This document shows, piece by piece, positions 24,682 to 33,115 of a DNA stretch of 64,000 nt (positions are counted from its first letter, which is position 1; the number at the start of each line of letters is the position of its first letter). Position numbers and translations under genes: made by a program. The stretch is from an uncultured Collinsella sp. GTDB taxonomy: Bacteria; Actinomycetota; Coriobacteriia; Coriobacteriales; Coriobacteriaceae. The notes under the pieces are model-generated. The model was not told the DNA's origin, did not search any database, and saw only the letters and a program-made list of their open reading frames with translations. Location of the stretch: assembly GCA_959599095.1 (NCBI GenBank), contig CAUGGC010000005.1, positions 42,909-106,908 on the forward strand, written 5' to 3'.

Positions 24682-26289
24682 CTATCCGCACACACCGCAT
24701 TTTGCACAGGCCGAAAGCGCGGCCGGAGCCTGCGCGATGCCGCCCTTGGCCGTCTCGCGCAGCGTGGCCGGCAACGCGTGGCCCACCGAGAGCATGACGT
24801 GCGCCATCTGGTCAAACGGCACCAGGCTCTTAATTCCTGCGAGGGCGAGTTGTGCCGAACTAAAGGCGGCTGCCACGCCGATGGCGTTGCGGTTTTGGCA
24901 GGGTACCTCCACGAGGCCGCCCACGGGGTCGCAAACGAGGCCCAGCAGGTTGCTCAGCGCGATGGAACTGGCGTCGAGCGCCTGCTCGGCCGTGCCGCCG
25001 AGCATCTGCACCAGCGCGGCGGCAGCCATGGCGGCCGCACTTCCGACCTCGGCCTGGCAGCCGCCCTCGGCGCCGGCAACGCAGGCGCTTGTGGTGAGGT
25101 TGAGGCCGATGGCGGCGGCGCAGTAGAGCGCGTCCATGATCTGCTCGTCATCGAGCTGAAGGTGATCGGCGAGCGCCAGCACGCAGCCGGGTACGACGCC
25201 TGCGGAGCCTGCCGTGGGGGCAGCGACGATCACACCCATCGTGGCTGAGCGCTCGAGCACGGCCATCGCGCGGGCCACGGCGTCGGTCTGGACGACGCCC
25301 ATTAAGTTGGAGCTCAGATCGTTTCGGCCGGTGGCATCGACGAGCTTTGCCTCGCCGCCGATGAGGCCGCCGAGCGAGCGCTGCGGATTGGAAATGGGGG
25401 CTGTGGTCTCTTCGCGCATGACGTCGAGTACGCGGCGCATGGCGGCGATGGCGTGTGCCTCGCCGGTCAGACGTGCCTCGCGTACGGCCATGACGGCGCC
25501 GATGTTGAGCCCCAGTTCCTCGCACGCATCGAGCAGCTGCTCGCCGTCGTCGAAGATCTCCTTGGCCGAGACGCCGGGGGAGAGCGACGAGGCCGAACCT
25601 GGGAGCTCGATAAAGGTCGCGTAATCGATATTGTCGAGCTTGCGTAGCATCGGAATGACGGTATCGTCGGGCGTGCCATCGGTCTCAAAGACGGAGTAGG
25701 CTTGGCCGCCCACTTCGGTGCGGTAGGTACGGCAGAAGGCGATGTTCACATGCGCGTAGGCGAGCAGGTTCGTGAGCGCGGCGAGCACGCCGGGAACATC
25801 CTGGTGTGCCACAAACAGGGTGGAATACATGCCCGAGATATCGACGCCGACGCCGTTGATGCGGCTGATGCGCATCTTGCCGCCGCCCAGGCTCTCGCCA
25901 CGGACCTGCGCCGTGGCGCCCGTGGCGTCGACCATGTCGATGTCGACGGTGTTGGGATGGATGGAGGCGTCGTCGCCCTTAATTTCAAAGTTATAGTCGA
26001 GGCCCTGCTCGCGTGCGAGGTCGAAGGCCTGCTTGATGTTCTCGTCATCGGTGTCGAGGCCCAGGATGCCCGCGACGAGCGCACGGTCGGTGCCGTGGCC
26101 GCGGTAGGTGTGGGCGAAGGAGTTCCACAGGCCAAAGGTGACTTTGGTGATGCGGCCTTCCAGCAGGCTGGCGGCAACTTGGGCGCAGCGCAGGGCGCCG
26201 GCGGTGTGCGATGAGCTGGGGCCGACCATGACGGGCCCCAAGATCTCAAATGCCGAGGTCGTAGCTAATGTTTGCGGCTTGCCTGCCAT
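24682..26289 (-). CDS. sdaA: L-serine ammonia-lyase, single-chain iron-sulfur type
   Basis: This encodes 535 residues. The N-terminal half matches the beta part: SAFEILGPVMVGPSSSHTAG and, further on, an ACT-like region around VPGVLAALTNLLAYAHVNIA. The C-terminal half matches the alpha part: GSAGVVPGCVLALAD, TSACVAGAEGGCQAEVGSAA and LVCDPVGGLVEVPCQNRN. These carry the cysteines of the 4Fe-4S cluster. It deaminates L-serine to pyruvate and ammonia. The last residues, CAKCGVCG, add another cysteine cluster at the very end. It stands alone between a terminator and a long palindrome. Confidence 0.92.
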   Translation of the reverse strand: MAGKPQTLATTSAFEILGPVMVGPSSSHTAGALRCAQVAASLLEGRITKVTFGLWNSFAHTYRGHGTDRALVAGILGLDTDDENIKQAFDLAREQGLDYNFEIKGDDASIHPNTVDIDMVDATGATAQVRGESLGGGKMRISRINGVGVDISGMYSTLFVAHQDVPGVLAALTNLLAYAHVNIAFCRTYRTEVGGQAYSVFETDGTPDDTVIPMLRKLDNIDYATFIELPGSASSLSPGVSAKEIFDDGEQLLDACEELGLNIGAVMAVREARLTGEAHAIAAMRRVLDVMREETTAPISNPQRSLGGLIGGEAKLVDATGRNDLSSNLMGVVQTDAVARAMAVLERSATMGVIVAAPTAGSAGVVPGCVLALADHLQLDDEQIMDALYCAAAIGLNLTTSACVAGAEGGCQAEVGSAAAMAAAALVQMLGGTAEQALDASSIALSNLLGLVCDPVGGLVEVPCQNRNAIGVAAAFSSAQLALAGIKSLVPFDQMAHVMLSVGHALPATLRETAKGGIAQAPAALSACAKCGVCG

Positions 26290-26531
26290 GGCTGCTCCTT
26301 TAATCTATCCCGTCGTCCCGAGGTGCGGGGCATAAGGTCGCCTGCTCGGACAGTCCTGCTCGCACGGAGAGCACATTAAGTGCTCTCCGGCTCGTGCGGA
26401 ACTCGCGATCGACCTTATGCCCCGCCCCTCGGGACTAAGGATACATGGTTGGAGTGCCCGTGCTGCAAAATTCATTAGCTAGTGACGCAGCGTAGGTTCA
26501 TATCGAAACATCTTCACTACCGGATTAATAA
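26290..26531. other. intergenic region dominated by a long inverted repeat
   Basis: No gene is visible. Most of this gap is the palindromic element at 26315-26435; the rest (26436-26531) is AT-richer and holds nothing recognisable apart from the approach to the metK terminator. Confidence 0.6.
26315..26435. repeat. 121-bp inverted repeat with nested palindrome
   Basis: Outer arms 26315-26340 and 26410-26435 are 26 bp with one mismatch. Inside lies a second palindrome, GGAGAGCAC and GTGCTCTCC, with a 5-nt loop. The outer arm begins GTCCCGAGG, similar in style to the element at 32803-32898. No coding potential is seen. Confidence 0.85.
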
Positions 26532-26565
26532 AAAAGAAGTACCGCTTGGGGGCGGTACTTCTTTT
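26532..26565 (-). terminator. intrinsic terminator of metK
   Basis: Arms 26532-26545 and 26552-26565 form a 14-bp perfect stem with a 6-nt loop. On the minus strand the stem runs into CTTCTTTTTTATT. It lies 38 bases after the metK stop. Confidence 0.9.
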
Positions 26566-26602
26566 GAAAGCGTGTGCGCGTTGTGACCTTGGTGGTTCCC
26601 AA

Positions 26603-27883
26603 TTACAGCCCGCAGGCTGCTTTGAGTTCTTCGACTCGGTCGGTTTTCTCCCAGGTGAAGTCGGCGTCTTCGCGGCCGAAGTGACCGTAGGCTGCCGTCT
26701 TTTCGTAGATGGGGCGACGCAGGTCTAGGTCGCGGATGATTGCGCCCGGGCGCAGGTCGAAGGTCTTCTCTACGGCCTCGACGATCTTGTCCTCGGCAAC
26801 ATGTGCGGTACCGAAGGTGTCGACCATGATTGAGAGGGGCTTGGAAACGCCGATGGCGTAGGCAAGCTCGACTTCGCAGCGGTCGGCCAGACCGGCGGCG
26901 ACTACGTTCTTGGCGACCCAGCGCGCGGCATACGCGGCGGAACGGTCGACCTTGGTGCAGTCCTTGCCGCTAAAGGCGCCACCGCCGTGACGGCCGTAGC
27001 CGCCGTAGGTGTCGACGATGATCTTGCGGCCGGTCAGGCCCGTGTCGCCCATGGGGCCGCCCACGACAAAGCGACCGGTGGGGTTCACGTAGATGTCCGC
27101 GTTGTCCCACGGCATGTTCTCGGCGGCCATGACCGGGGTGATGACGTGCTCGATGAGGTCGGCCTTGATCTTGCACATGTCCTCGATCTCGGCGGCGTGC
27201 TGCGTGGAGATGACGATGGTCGTGACCTCGACGGGCTTGCCTTCCTCGTAGCGCACGGTGACCTGGGTCTTGCCGTCGGGACGCAGGTAGGGCAGGGTGC
27301 CGTCGTGACGCACCGCTGCCAGGCGCTCGGCCAGGCGGCTTGCCAGGTAGTGCGGCATGGGCATGAGGGTCTTGGTCTCGTTGGAGGCATAACCGAACAT
27401 CATGCCCTGGTCGCCGGCACCGATCAGGTCGATCGGGTCGGTGGTAGCGCCGGTCTGGGTCTCGAAGGACTCATCAACGCCCTGGGCGATATCGGGCGAC
27501 TGCTCGTGTATGAGACTCATGACGCCGCAGGTGTCGCAGTCAAAGCCAAACTTGGCGCGGTTGTAGCCAATGCGGCGGATAACGCCGCGGGCGATTTCCT
27601 GTACGTCGACGTAGGCCTGGGTGCGAATCTCGCCGGCGACGATGACGGTGCCGGTGGTCACGAGGGTCTCGCAGGCGCAGCGGACGTTCTCCACGTTGGC
27701 AGGCACGCCGTTGGGGGCGATGTAGCCCTGCTCCTGGAGCTCTATTTCTTTGGCGAGGATTGCGTCGAGGACGGCGTCACTGATCTGGTCAGCGATCTTA
27801 TCGGGATGACCTTCGGTCACCGACTCCGACGTAAAAACAAAGGACCCGTGTTGGGGTGGGATGGAACGAAGTTCTTCTGACAT
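26603..27883 (-). CDS. metK: S-adenosylmethionine synthetase
   Basis: This encodes 426 residues. FTSESVTEGHPDKIADQISD is the N-terminal signature, GAGDQGMMFGYASNET the adenine and phosphate loop, and GGGAFSGKDCTKVDRSAAYAARW the region with the catalytic lysines. It makes SAM from methionine and ATP, which also supplies the methyltransferases of the corrin pathway. It is longer than the usual 385-400 residues owing to insertions around residues 45-60 and near residue 230. GAAAGGACAAT precedes ATG 27883. Confidence 0.96.
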   Translation of the reverse strand: MSEELRSIPPQHGSFVFTSESVTEGHPDKIADQISDAVLDAILAKEIELQEQGYIAPNGVPANVENVRCACETLVTTGTVIVAGEIRTQAYVDVQEIARGVIRRIGYNRAKFGFDCDTCGVMSLIHEQSPDIAQGVDESFETQTGATTDPIDLIGAGDQGMMFGYASNETKTLMPMPHYLASRLAERLAAVRHDGTLPYLRPDGKTQVTVRYEEGKPVEVTTIVISTQHAAEIEDMCKIKADLIEHVITPVMAAENMPWDNADIYVNPTGRFVVGGPMGDTGLTGRKIIVDTYGGYGRHGGGAFSGKDCTKVDRSAAYAARWVAKNVVAAGLADRCEVELAYAIGVSKPLSIMVDTFGTAHVAEDKIVEAVEKTFDLRPGAIIRDLDLRRPIYEKTAAYGHFGREDADFTWEKTDRVEELKAACGL

Positions 27884-28169
27884 GATTGTCCTTTCAAAAA
27901 CGTGTCCCGGCGACCGTTACCATTCCGCCGGGCTCTCTATGCAAGGGCACATCATAGCGCGTAAATCAAACATTCACACCCTTTCCGCACCTACTCATTG
28001 GGGACAGACTTAAATGAGTAGCCTTAAACCAAGAATTTCCCCAATGACTACAACGACTGGTCATTTAAGTCTGTCCCCAATGAGTGGGTCGGTGCCCTTT
28101 GTGCGGAGGTTGCTTTGTTGCTTTATACTGATGCGGTTAGACATCCATCCTGCAATCGAGGAGATTTCC
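27884..28169. other. divergent gap between metK and gltX
   Basis: It holds the inverted repeat at 27993-28085 and, after it, a TATACT hexamer (28124-28129) 41 bases before the gltX start that may be its -10 box; no good -35 box is seen. An in-frame ATG at 28014 lies inside the repeat and is not the gltX start. Confidence 0.5.
27993..28085. repeat. 93-bp element with 25-bp perfect inverted arms
   Basis: Arms 27993-28017 and 28061-28085 are exact reverse complements (25 bp) around a 43-nt centre. The arms include TTGGGGACAGACTTAAATGA. The layout is that of a REP/BIME-like or miniature transposable element. It sits between the divergent metK and gltX genes, immediately before the putative gltX promoter. 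Confidence 0.9.
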
Positions 28170-29645
28170 ATGGCATCAGACGTTCGCGTCCGCTTTGCAC
28201 CCTCACCCACGGGCAAGCTGCACATCGGCGGCGCCCGCACCGCTATCTATAACTGGGCTTTTGCCCGCGCAAACGGCGGCACGTTCATCCTGCGCATCGA
28301 CGACACCGACCCCACCCGTTCCACCGACGAGAACACGCAGATCATCTTGCGCGCCATGCGTTGGCTGGGCCTGGACTGGGACGAGGGTCCCGAGGTGGGC
28401 GGCGACTATGGCCCCTACGCCCAGACCGAGCGCCTGGACCTGTACAAGCAGGCCGCCCAGAAGCTTTGGGACGAGGGCAAGGCCTATCCCTGCTTCTGCA
28501 CCAAGGAGCAGCTCGATGCCGACCGCAAGGCCGCGCAGGAGCGCAAGGACCCCTTCCAGGGCTATCAGCGCCGCTGCCGCGATCTTGATCCCGAGGAGGC
28601 ACGCCGCCGCATCGAGGCCGGCGAGCCCTACGTCCTGCGCATCAAGGTGCCCGAGGACCGCGGTGACGTCGTCATCCACGATGCTGTCCACGGCGAGGTG
28701 ACCTTCGACGCCAAGGAGCTCGACGACTTTGTCATCTTCCGCTCCGACGGCACGCCCACGTATAACTTCGCGACCGTCGTCGACGATGCCATGATGAAGA
28801 TCACCCACGTCATCCGCGGCGACGACCACCTGTCCAACACCCCGCGCCAGGTCATGGTCTACGAGGCCCTCGGCGCGCCCGTGCCCACGTTTGCCCACAT
28901 CTCCATGATCTTGGGTGCCGACGGCAAAAAGCTCTCCAAGCGCCATGGCGCCACCTCGGTGGAGGAGTACCGCGACGCCGGTTACCTGTCCGATGCCTTT
29001 GTCAACTATCTGGCGCTGCTCGGCTGGTCGCTCGACGGCGAGACCACGATCATCCCGCGCGATGTCCTGGCTAGCAAGTTCTCGCTCGACCGCATTTCCA
29101 AGAACCCGGCGACCTTCGACCCCAAAAAGCTCGACTGGGTCAATGCCGAGTACATCAACGGCATGTCCGATGCTCAGTTTGCCGACGAGATCATGGTCCC
29201 CGAGCTGCACGAGGCGGGTCTCATCGAGGGTAACGTCGAGTACGGCGAGGACTGGATTGACGCGCTTGCCGCCATCGTCAAGCCGCGCACCAAGATGCCG
29301 GCCGACGCCGTGACCGTTGCCGCCCCCATCTTTGCTACGGCCGAGACGCTCGAGTATGACGAGAAGTCCGTCAACAAGGGCCTGGCCAAGGAGGGCATGG
29401 GTGCCATTCTGGACGCCGCCAAGGCCGCGCTCGAGGGTGTTACCGAGTGGACGGCCGCGAACATCGACGCTGCGCTTGAGCCGCTGCCCGAGCAGATGGA
29501 CCTCAAGAAGCGCGTTGTGTTCCAGGCCGTGCGCGTCGCCGTCTGCGGCAACATGGTGAGTCCTCCGCTGGGCGAGACCATGGCGCTCGTCGGCCGCGAC
29601 GACTGCCTGGCGCGCATCGACCGCGCCCGCACAATGGCGCTGTAA
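28170..29645 (+). CDS. gltX: glutamyl-tRNA synthetase
   Basis: This encodes 491 residues. The class I motif is FAPSPTGKLHIGGARTA (HIGH-type HIGG) and the KMSKS-type loop is KKLSKRHGA. The anticodon-binding alpha-helical domain follows from about residue 320. ATG 28170 has GAGGAGATTTCC upstream and gives the canonical MASDVRVRFAPSP start. It charges tRNA-Glu and possibly tRNA-Gln if an amidotransferase is present. It is flanked by an inverted repeat upstream and a terminator downstream, so it is probably a single-gene unit. Confidence 0.96.
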   Translation: MASDVRVRFAPSPTGKLHIGGARTAIYNWAFARANGGTFILRIDDTDPTRSTDENTQIILRAMRWLGLDWDEGPEVGGDYGPYAQTERLDLYKQAAQKLWDEGKAYPCFCTKEQLDADRKAAQERKDPFQGYQRRCRDLDPEEARRRIEAGEPYVLRIKVPEDRGDVVIHDAVHGEVTFDAKELDDFVIFRSDGTPTYNFATVVDDAMMKITHVIRGDDHLSNTPRQVMVYEALGAPVPTFAHISMILGADGKKLSKRHGATSVEEYRDAGYLSDAFVNYLALLGWSLDGETTIIPRDVLASKFSLDRISKNPATFDPKKLDWVNAEYINGMSDAQFADEIMVPELHEAGLIEGNVEYGEDWIDALAAIVKPRTKMPADAVTVAAPIFATAETLEYDEKSVNKGLAKEGMGAILDAAKAALEGVTEWTAANIDAALEPLPEQMDLKKRVVFQAVRVAVCGNMVSPPLGETMALVGRDDCLARIDRARTMAL

Positions 29646-29668
29646 TCGCTGCGCAAACGTTTGTATCC

Positions 29669-29703
29669 GAGCCCCGTTCACCTCGAGCGGGGCTCTTGTT
29701 TCT
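29669..29703 (+). terminator. intrinsic terminator of gltX
   Basis: GAGCCCCG (29669-29676) pairs with CGGGGCTC (29688-29695), and TTGTTTCTG follows. It lies 24 bases after the gltX stop. Confidence 0.88.
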
Positions 29704-29720
29704 GTACCGATGAGTGGGTT

Positions 29721-29755
29721 GCTGGGACAAACACTACTGATTATTCTGTCCCAGC
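29721..29755. repeat. short palindromic element upstream of priA
   Basis: GCTGGGACA (29721-29729) and TGTCCCAGC (29747-29755) form a 9-bp stem with a 17-nt loop and no T-run. The arms share GGGACA with the larger element at 27993-28085, so it may be a related repeat. Confidence 0.65.
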
Positions 29756-29785
29756 CCTTTCAGGTCCGTTCGCTAGAGGTGGTGT

Positions 29786-32239
29786 ATGGCTCAACAACTG
29801 TCGCTTTTTGGTTTGCCGGAACCGGAGGAGACTCCGGCGAAGCCCGTGCATGCCGCTGCCTCGGCTCAGCCTAAGCCTGCACCTGAGCCCATCGCCGCCT
29901 ATGCGAGCGTGGTTCTCGACATCCCAACGCGCGCGCTGTCCGAGCCGTTTGCTTACGGCATTCCTCGGTCCCTTGCCAACGAGGTCCAGGTCGGATCCAC
30001 GGTCCTGGTCCACTTTGGTAACCGTGCCGCCGCAGGCTATATCGTCGATATCGCGCCCGAGCTGGGCGACCTGCAGGGCAACAACACCCTCGATCCCGTG
30101 CGTATCAAGCCTATCGAGGCTATCCTCAGCAAACCGCTCTTTACCGCCGAGGCCGCCCGTATCGCACGCTGGATGAGCCGTGAGTATGTCGCGACGCTTT
30201 CCGAGTGCCTGCGCCTGTTCTTGCCCCCGGGCGGCAGCCCGCGTGTGGTCAAGGGCGACGACTGCGTGTGGATGGTTGAGCGCCCCGCCGTCAAGCCTAT
30301 CCAAAACCGCTGGGTCATGCTCACGCCCGAGGGCTTTGACTATACGCCGCCCAAGACCGCGGTCCGTCAGCGTCAGCTCATCGAGGCGCTGCAGTGCGGC
30401 CCGGTCACGACTCGCGACCTCAACCTTCTCTATAACAGCATGTCGGCGACCATCAAGGCGCTCGAAAAGCGCGGCGTCGTGGTGGTGGAGGAGCGCCGTG
30501 CGTGGCGTGGCTGCAGCGAGCAGACCACGCTGTCCTCGGCAAGTGGCAAGGCGCCGGTCTCCCTTACCAACGGCCAGCAACAGGCGCTCGCGCAGATTGA
30601 GCGCGCCCGTCTGGACGCTCATGGCGACGTGGTGCTGGTCGACGGCGTCACCGGCTCCGGCAAAACCGAGGTTTACCTCTCCGCCATCGAGCACGTGCTC
30701 GCAGCCGGTCGCTCTGCCTGCGTGCTGGTACCCGAGATTTCGCTGACGGCCCAGACCGTCGGCCGCTTTCGCTCACGCTTTGGCGAGACGGTCGCCGTGT
30801 TCCACTCGCGCCTTTCGGCCGGCGAGCGCCTGGACCAGTGGGATATGGTTGCCAGCGGTGCCGCGCGTGTGGTCGTGGGAGCCCGCTCAGCGCTTTTTTG
30901 CCCGCTCAGCGACCTTGGGCTCATCATCATCGACGAGGAGCATGAGACCAGCTACAAGCAGGGCTCCAGTCCGCGCTACCACGCGCGCGAGGTGGCTGCT
31001 GAGATGGCGCGCCGCTATCGGTGTCCGCTCGTACTGGGCTCCGCCACGCCCTCGGCCGAGGCCCTCGACCGCTGCCGTCGCGGCACGTATAACGGTGCCA
31101 CCTGGACGCGTGTCGAGATGCCCGAGCGTCCGGGACACGCCGTGCTGCCCACGGTCCGTATTGCCGACCTGCGCCGTGAGTTTTCTCACGGCAGCCGCTC
31201 CATGTTCTCAAAACCCTTGATGGAGGGCTTGGAGCGTGTAGTCGAGCGCCGCGAAAAGGCCGTGCTGCTGCACAATCGTCGCGGCTTTGCGCCGTTCCTG
31301 ATGTGCCGAGAATGCGGTTGCGTGCCCACCTGCAACCACTGCTCCACCGCGCTCACGTACCACGAGCGCACGCACACGCTGCAGTGCCACACCTGTGGTT
31401 CGTCCTGGCGCGTGCAGCCGTATCCTGCGTACACGAGTCGCTGTCCCAAATGCGGCAGCCGCTACCTGGCAAAAATGGGCCTGGGTACGCAGCAGATCGA
31501 GGACGCGCTGCACCAGATGCTGCCCGACGACGTCGCCATCATTCGCATGGACGCCGATTCCACGCGCGGCAAGGACGCACATAAAAAGCTACTCGAGCAG
31601 TTCGATGCCGCCGATTGCGCGGTGCTGCTGGGCACCCAGATGATCGCCAAGGGCCTCGACTTTCCCGAGGTCACGCTCGTGGGCGTGGTCAATGCCGACT
31701 TTGCGCTAAAGTTGCCCGATTTTAGGGCGGGGGAGCGCGCCTACGATTTGCTGGAGCAGGTGGCGGGCCGCGCCGGTCGCGGCGATCGCCCCGGCGAGGT
31801 TATCATCCAGACCTACCTGCCCGAGGATCCGGTCATTCGCGCCGTCGCCGAGCACGACCGTTCGATCTTTACCGACTACGATCTGGACCAGCGCCGCGAC
31901 GCGCTGTACCCGCCGTTTGTTCGCCTGGTCAACATCTTGGTGTGGTCGGCGAACCGAGACGACGCGCAGGACTACATCGGGCGCATCGCAAAGCTCCTTA
32001 AGCGCCGCTGGCACGCCGCCGCCCCTGATTTTTTGCGGGCGGGGAGTGTCGTGCCGCAGGTGCTAGGCCCGGCTTCGTGTGTAATCGAGAGAGCCAAGGA
32101 CCGTTACCGCTTCCATCTGCTTGTAAAGTCGCCGGTAGGGTACCATGTCTCTGATGATATCGACGCCTGCCTCAAAGAGGCGGGCTCCGTGCGCGGCGTG
32201 AGCGTGAGCGTTGACGTCGACGCCTATGATTTGATGTAA
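29786..32239 (+). CDS. priA: primosomal protein N' (replication restart helicase PriA)
   Basis: This encodes 817 residues. The N-terminal 3'-DNA-binding domain starts after a short Pro/Ala-rich lead. Helicase motif I is DGVTGSGKTEVYL, motif II is LIIIDEEHETSYKQ, and motif III follows in LVLGSATPSAEA. The zinc-binding insertion has four CxxC pairs: CRECG, CNHC, CHTCG and CPKCG. Late motifs include AKGLDFPEVTLVGV and QVAGRAGRGDRPG. It reloads the replisome at stalled forks. AGAGGTGGTGT precedes the ATG. It is followed 18 bases later by def. Confidence 0.95.
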   Translation: MAQQLSLFGLPEPEETPAKPVHAAASAQPKPAPEPIAAYASVVLDIPTRALSEPFAYGIPRSLANEVQVGSTVLVHFGNRAAAGYIVDIAPELGDLQGNNTLDPVRIKPIEAILSKPLFTAEAARIARWMSREYVATLSECLRLFLPPGGSPRVVKGDDCVWMVERPAVKPIQNRWVMLTPEGFDYTPPKTAVRQRQLIEALQCGPVTTRDLNLLYNSMSATIKALEKRGVVVVEERRAWRGCSEQTTLSSASGKAPVSLTNGQQQALAQIERARLDAHGDVVLVDGVTGSGKTEVYLSAIEHVLAAGRSACVLVPEISLTAQTVGRFRSRFGETVAVFHSRLSAGERLDQWDMVASGAARVVVGARSALFCPLSDLGLIIIDEEHETSYKQGSSPRYHAREVAAEMARRYRCPLVLGSATPSAEALDRCRRGTYNGATWTRVEMPERPGHAVLPTVRIADLRREFSHGSRSMFSKPLMEGLERVVERREKAVLLHNRRGFAPFLMCRECGCVPTCNHCSTALTYHERTHTLQCHTCGSSWRVQPYPAYTSRCPKCGSRYLAKMGLGTQQIEDALHQMLPDDVAIIRMDADSTRGKDAHKKLLEQFDAADCAVLLGTQMIAKGLDFPEVTLVGVVNADFALKLPDFRAGERAYDLLEQVAGRAGRGDRPGEVIIQTYLPEDPVIRAVAEHDRSIFTDYDLDQRRDALYPPFVRLVNILVWSANRDDAQDYIGRIAKLLKRRWHAAAPDFLRAGSVVPQVLGPASCVIERAKDRYRFHLLVKSPVGYHVSDDIDACLKEAGSVRGVSVSVDVDAYDLM

Positions 32240-32257
32240 CAAACCGAAAGGATGGCC

Positions 32258-32794
32258 ATGGAAGCCAACGGAATCGTACTGTCGCCCGACCCTCGCCTGC
32301 GTCAGGAGTGCGCCGTGATCGAGGAGATCACCCCGGCGATCGAGGCGCTTGCCGAGAAGATGAAGAAGATGATGTTCGACAACGGCGGCTGCGGCCTGGC
32401 TGCTCCGCAGATCGGCGAGCTTATTCAGCTCGTCACCATCGACTGCGACTACAGCGACAAGAGCGACTACGACCCGTACGTGCTCATTAACCCCGTCATT
32501 GTTGAGCAGAGCGACCATCTGGTGCCCTTTAGCGAGGGCTGCCTTTCTATTCCTGGCATTAGCTGCGAGATCGAGCGTCCCGACCATGTCGTCGTCGAGG
32601 CGTACGACTTGGATGCCAACCTGATTCGCTACGAGGCCTCGGGCGATCTGTTCTGCGTGTGCCTACAGCACGAGATCGATCACCTGCACGGTAACACCAT
32701 GTTTGAGCGACTGAAGCCCATGCAGAGGCTCAAGGCCGTCAAGGAGTACCAGGACGCCCTGGCCCGCGGCGCTCGACCGGGCGAGACGGAGTAG
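32258..32794 (+). CDS. def: peptide deformylase
   Basis: This encodes 178 residues. The three metal-site motifs are GCGLAAPQIG, EGCLSIPG and QHEIDHLHG, giving the cysteine and two histidines and the catalytic glutamate. It removes the formyl group from nascent proteins; the formyltransferase fmt lies just downstream, though separated by a terminator and a palindrome. ATG 32258 is chosen over ATG 32252 because GAAAGG ends six bases before it and directly touches the earlier one. Confidence 0.95.
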   Translation: MEANGIVLSPDPRLRQECAVIEEITPAIEALAEKMKKMMFDNGGCGLAAPQIGELIQLVTIDCDYSDKSDYDPYVLINPVIVEQSDHLVPFSEGCLSIPGISCEIERPDHVVVEAYDLDANLIRYEASGDLFCVCLQHEIDHLHGNTMFERLKPMQRLKAVKEYQDALARGARPGETE

Positions 32795-32802
32795 GTTTGT
32801 CC

Positions 32803-32898
32803 GTCCCCGGGGCGCCCGCCTATATCATCCCGTGCTCAAACATTCTCGCTGCGCTGCGAAACTGCGCGCGGGACGATATAGGCGGGCGCCCCGGGGAC
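32803..32898. repeat. 96-bp element with 24-bp perfect inverted arms
   Basis: Arms 32803-32826 and 32875-32898 are exact reverse complements, and pairing continues inward with a few mismatches (ATCCCGTG opposite CGCGGGAC). The 5' arm begins GTCCCCGGGGCGCCCGCC. It follows the def stop by eight bases. Confidence 0.88.
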
Positions 32899-32974
32899 TA
32901 CGTTGACGCTGCTTGACTCGCCCGGGTGCCGTCGGGCCAGGGAAGGGCGTCTTCGCTGATAATTGCTTTGTTGG

Positions 32975-33003
32975 AAGAGCTGCTTTTATTGCGGCTCTTT
33001 CTT
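32975..33003 (+). terminator. intrinsic terminator between def and fmt
   Basis: AAGAGCTGC (32975-32983) pairs with GCGGCTCTT (32991-32999) with one mismatch, and TCTTTGGTTTT follows. Confidence 0.7.
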
Positions 33004-33115
33004 TGGTTTTGGGTATATTTGTTTTTGTTGAATTGTTCTTGCGGATGGGCCGGGTACTTGGCTTTCCGCTGTTCTTTGTAGCCGTCTCGGCTTTGGTTGA
33101 GGGGAGACGTCCTTT

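Larger units (their letters stand above)
32795..33115. other. intergenic region between def and fmt
   Basis: This 321-bp gap contains the long palindrome at 32803-32898, a terminator at 32975-33003, and a weak promoter-like pair TTGCGG (32989) and TATATT (33014) with a 19-nt spacer. No gene is convincing. Confidence 0.6.

Noticed and set aside
28014..28169. Upstream in-frame ATG for gltX
   Set aside because: It lies inside the inverted repeat and adds 52 residues that glutamyl-tRNA synthetases do not have.
28203..29681. 492-codon open frame on the minus strand
   Set aside because: It is antisense to gltX, which is certain from its HIGG and KLSKR motifs.
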